Notes under the pieces: generated by a model
Seen by the model: the letters and a program-made list of their open reading frames with translations, nothing else
What the model was told of the DNA's origin: nothing
Databases searched by the model: none
Assembly (NCBI RefSeq): GCF_001907675.1
Contig: NZ_MPNT01000035.1
Span: 1-56,447 of the forward strand
DNA: 56,447 nt
Reading direction: 5' to 3'
From: Mycobacterium paraffinicum
GTDB lineage: Bacteria; Actinomycetota; Actinomycetes; Mycobacteriales; Mycobacteriaceae
Position numbers and translations under genes: made by a program
Part shown: piece by piece, positions 54,424 through 56,447 of the stretch
Numbering within the stretch: the stretch's first letter is position 1
Layout: each line of letters starts with the position of its first letter

Positions 54424-55587
54424 ATGGCGCATTTCGGCGATTACCAGAACGAGATCTACTTCAAGGGTCTGGGCGGGGTCGCGCCCGCGCTGCCGATGGC
54501 GTTCGCGGAGCTGGAGGCCCGGGCCGAGCGGGCGATGTCGCCGTCGGTGTGGTCCTACGTCACCGGGGGCGCCGGCGACGAGCGCACCCAGCGGGCCAAT
54601 CGCGAGGCGTTCGACCGCTGGGGCTTGATGCCCCGGATGTTCGTCGGCGCCGCGGAGCGTGACCTGTCGGTCGAGATGTTCGGCCTGACGCTGCCGTCGC
54701 CGGTGTTCATGGCCCCGATCGGCGTCATCGGCATCTGCGCTCAAGACGGCCACGGCGACCTGGCCACCGCGCGCGCCGCGGCGGCCACCGGCGTCCCGAT
54801 GGTCGTTTCCACCCTGACCGCAGACCCGCTGGAGGACGTCGCCGCCCAGTTCGGCGACACCCCCGGCTTTTTCCAGCTGTACACGCCGAAGAACCGCGAG
54901 CTCGCCGCCAGCCTGGTGCGGCGGGCCGAGGCCGCCGGCTACAAAGCAATCATCGTCACCCTGGACACCTGGATTCCCGGCTGGCGTCCGCGCGACCTCA
55001 GCACGGCGAACTTTCCGCAGTTGCGGGGGCTGTGCCTGAGCAACTACACCAGCGACCCGGTCTTTCGCGCCGGCCTGCCGCGCCCGCCCGAGGAGGACCC
55101 GCAAGCCGCCGTGCTGCAGTGGATCACGACGTTCGGCAATCCGTTGACGTGGGACGACCTGCCCTGGCTGCGATCGCTGACCACGTTGCCGCTGATCATC
55201 AAGGGCATCTGCCATCCCGACGACGCCCGGCGCGCCAAGGACGGTGGTGTCGACGGCATCTACTGCTCGACCCACGGCGGACGCCAGGCCAACGGCGGCC
55301 TGCCCGCGCTGGACTGCCTGCCGGGGGTGGTCGAGGCGGCCGACGGGCTGCCGGTGCTGTTCGATTCCGGCATCCGCAACGGTGCCGACATCGTCAAGGC
55401 GCTGGCGCTGGGCGCGACCGCGGTGGGCGTCGGTCGTCCATATGCCTACGGTCTGGCGCTGGGCGGCGTCGACGGCGTCGTGCACGTGCTGCGTTCGCTG
55501 CTGGCCGAAGCGGACCTGATCATGGCCGTCGACGGCTATCCGACACTGAAAGATCTCACCCCGGACACGCTTCGGCGCGTCGACTGA
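54424..55587 (+). CDS. FMN-dependent alpha-hydroxyacid oxidase / lactate 2-monooxygenase-like
   Basis: A 387-residue TIM-barrel flavoprotein. It has the FMN and substrate residues of the family: MAPIG at 97-100, QLYTP with Tyr153, Lys260 (IIKGI), and the catalytic His284/Arg287 in [10 protein letters not shown]. The length and the W-S-Y-V-T-G-G-A N-terminus fit lactate 2-monooxygenase-type enzymes, which turn L-lactate into acetate and CO2; other 2-hydroxyacids are possible. In M. tuberculosis nothing lies between viuB and xerC, so this is an insertion. ATG 54424. Confidence 0.88.
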   Translation: MAHFGDYQNEIYFKGLGGVAPALPMAFAELEARAERAMSPSVWSYVTGGAGDERTQRANREAFDRWGLMPRMFVGAAERDLSVEMFGLTLPSPVFMAPIGVIGICAQDGHGDLATARAAAATGVPMVVSTLTADPLEDVAAQFGDTPGFFQLYTPKNRELAASLVRRAEAAGYKAIIVTLDTWIPGWRPRDLSTANFPQLRGLCLSNYTSDPVFRAGLPRPPEEDPQAAVLQWITTFGNPLTWDDLPWLRSLTTLPLIIKGICHPDDARRAKDGGVDGIYCSTHGGRQANGGLPALDCLPGVVEAADGLPVLFDSGIRNGADIVKALALGATAVGVGRPYAYGLALGGVDGVVHVLRSLLAEADLIMAVDGYPTLKDLTPDTLRRVD

Positions 55588-55620
55588 TTCGAGTCCCGGC
55601 GGCCTGCGAACGTGGCAGGC

Positions 55621-56447
55621 GTGGAGGCCATCCTCGAGGAATTCGACGAGTACCTGGAACTGCAATGCCTGCGTTCCGCGCATACTCGTCGCGCATATCT
55701 GGGTGACTTGCGCTCGTTGTTCACTTTCCTCGACGACCGCGGAGCCGGGCTGAAGGATCTGAGCCTGCCGCTCTTGCGCTCATGGTTGGCGTCCGGGGCC
55801 ACGGCCGGCGCGGCCCGCACGACGCTGGCCCGCCGCACGTCGGCGGTCAAGGCGTTCACCGCGTGGGCCGCGCGGCGCGGGCTGCTGGCCGGGGACCCCG
55901 CGGCGCGGCTGCAGGTGCCCAAGGCGCACCGCACGCTGCCGGCGGTCCTGCGCCAAGACCAGGCGCTCGACGCGATGGCCGCCGCGAAATCCGGTGCCCA
56001 ACAAGGGGATCCGATGGCCTTGCGGGACCGGCTGATCGTCGAGATGCTGTACGCCACCGGAATCCGGGTGAGCGAGCTGTGCGGCCTGGACATCGATGAC
56101 GTGGACACCCGCTATCGGCTGGTCCGGGTGCTCGGCAAGGGCAACAAGCAACGCACCGTGCCGTTCGGGATGCCGGCCGCCGAGGCGCTGCGCGCCTGGC
56201 TCGACGAGGGACGCCCCGCTCTGGTGACCGCCGAGTCCGGCCCGGCCCTGCTGCTGGGGGCGCGGGGCCGGCGGCTCGACGTGCGTCAGGCCCGCACCGT
56301 GGTGCACCAGACGGTCGCCGCGGTGGACGGCGCCCCCGACATGGGCCCGCACGGGCTTCGGCACAGCGCGGCGACACACCTGCTGGAAGGGGGGGCCGAC
56401 CTGCGGGTGGTGCAGGAGCTGCTCGGCCATTCCAGCCTGGCGACCAC
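55621..56447 (+). CDS. xerC: Tyrosine recombinase XerC (partial)
   Basis: Open to the window end, 275 residues visible of roughly 300. An N-terminal SAM-like domain precedes the catalytic domain with Arg149 (TGIRVSE), Lys173 (GKGNK), His244-x-x-Arg247 (HGLRHS) and His270 (LLGHSS). The nucleophilic tyrosine lies just past the window edge. XerC with XerD resolves chromosome dimers at dif. GTG 55621 aligns with the M. tuberculosis start as recalled (MQAILDEFDEY); GTG 55612 is an alternative. Confidence 0.94.
   Translation, partial: MEAILEEFDEYLELQCLRSAHTRRAYLGDLRSLFTFLDDRGAGLKDLSLPLLRSWLASGATAGAARTTLARRTSAVKAFTAWAARRGLLAGDPAARLQVPKAHRTLPAVLRQDQALDAMAAAKSGAQQGDPMALRDRLIVEMLYATGIRVSELCGLDIDDVDTRYRLVRVLGKGNKQRTVPFGMPAAEALRAWLDEGRPALVTAESGPALLLGARGRRLDVRQARTVVHQTVAAVDGAPDMGPHGLRHSAATHLLEGGADLRVVQELLGHSSLAT

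Overview
The window is high-GC chromosomal DNA of a slow-growing, non-tuberculous Mycobacterium. The gene order follows the M. tuberculosis Rv2974c-to-Rv2894c block almost gene for gene, read in the opposite direction (from memory of the H37Rv map, not a search). Typical mycobacterial genes present are sepIVA, VKOR next to a DsbA-like protein, lppW, dacB2, a mycofactocin-type dehydrogenase and a RicR-type copper-regulated permease. GTG and leaderless starts and ATGA stop/start overlaps are frequent. The species cannot be fixed from this window alone; the M. avium complex or a relative is an inference.

Layout. 1-2.7 kb: truncated 13E12 (DUF222) remnant, a SnoaL-like protein and two short-chain dehydrogenases. 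2.7-7.1 kb: rpmB (zinc-binding L28), DAK2/FakA-like protein and recG. 7.1-12.9 kb: exported HNH-like protein, aldo/keto reductase, lipN-like esterase, DsbA/VKOR disulfide pair, rsmD and coaD. 13.0-14.2 kb: copper-type permease behind a near-perfect CsoR/RicR-like operator. 14.5-17.6 kb: sepIVA, DUF177, rnc, fpg. 17.7-20.5 kb: a feoA-feoB-nfu operon, not present at this place in M. tuberculosis. 20.5-27.2 kb: PIG-L deacetylase, OsmC, acyP, smc, ftsY. 27.3-31.6 kb: nitrogen operon amt-glnB-glnD. 31.6-40.5 kb: helicase, alpha/beta hydrolase, ffh, two amidohydrolases, TetR regulator, dacB2. 40.6-47.0 kb: NTF2-like protein, rpsP-khpA-rimM-trmD, lppW, rplS, lepB, rnhB, DUF2469. 47.0-56.4 kb: GAF-ANTAR protein, epimerase, fdhD, UPF0102, comM-like ATPase, small membrane protein, dprA, viuB-like protein, an FMN-dependent hydroxyacid oxidase, and xerC cut by the window end.

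Most of the window is core housekeeping: ribosome assembly and SRP targeting (rpsP, rimM, trmD, rplS, ffh, ftsY, lepB), chromosome maintenance (smc, recG, fpg, rnhB, xerC, dprA) and nitrogen sensing (amt, glnB, glnD). Differences from M. tuberculosis are the best leads: no pyruvate carboxylase gene between VKOR and rsmD, no purU, no PDIM/PGL locus, no pknI, and no fdhF next to fdhD; gained are feoAB-nfu, an alpha/beta hydrolase, an epimerase with a GAF-ANTAR protein, and a hydroxyacid oxidase.

The least explained signals are non-coding: several small interspersed repeat families placed exactly at gene junctions (some forming mini-ORFs that bridge the stop of one gene to the start of the next), a 17-bp-arm inverted repeat before ffh, an unassigned palindrome before feoA, and structured leaders before rplS and rpmB. 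No CRISPR array, tRNA, rRNA, insertion sequence or prophage was recognised.
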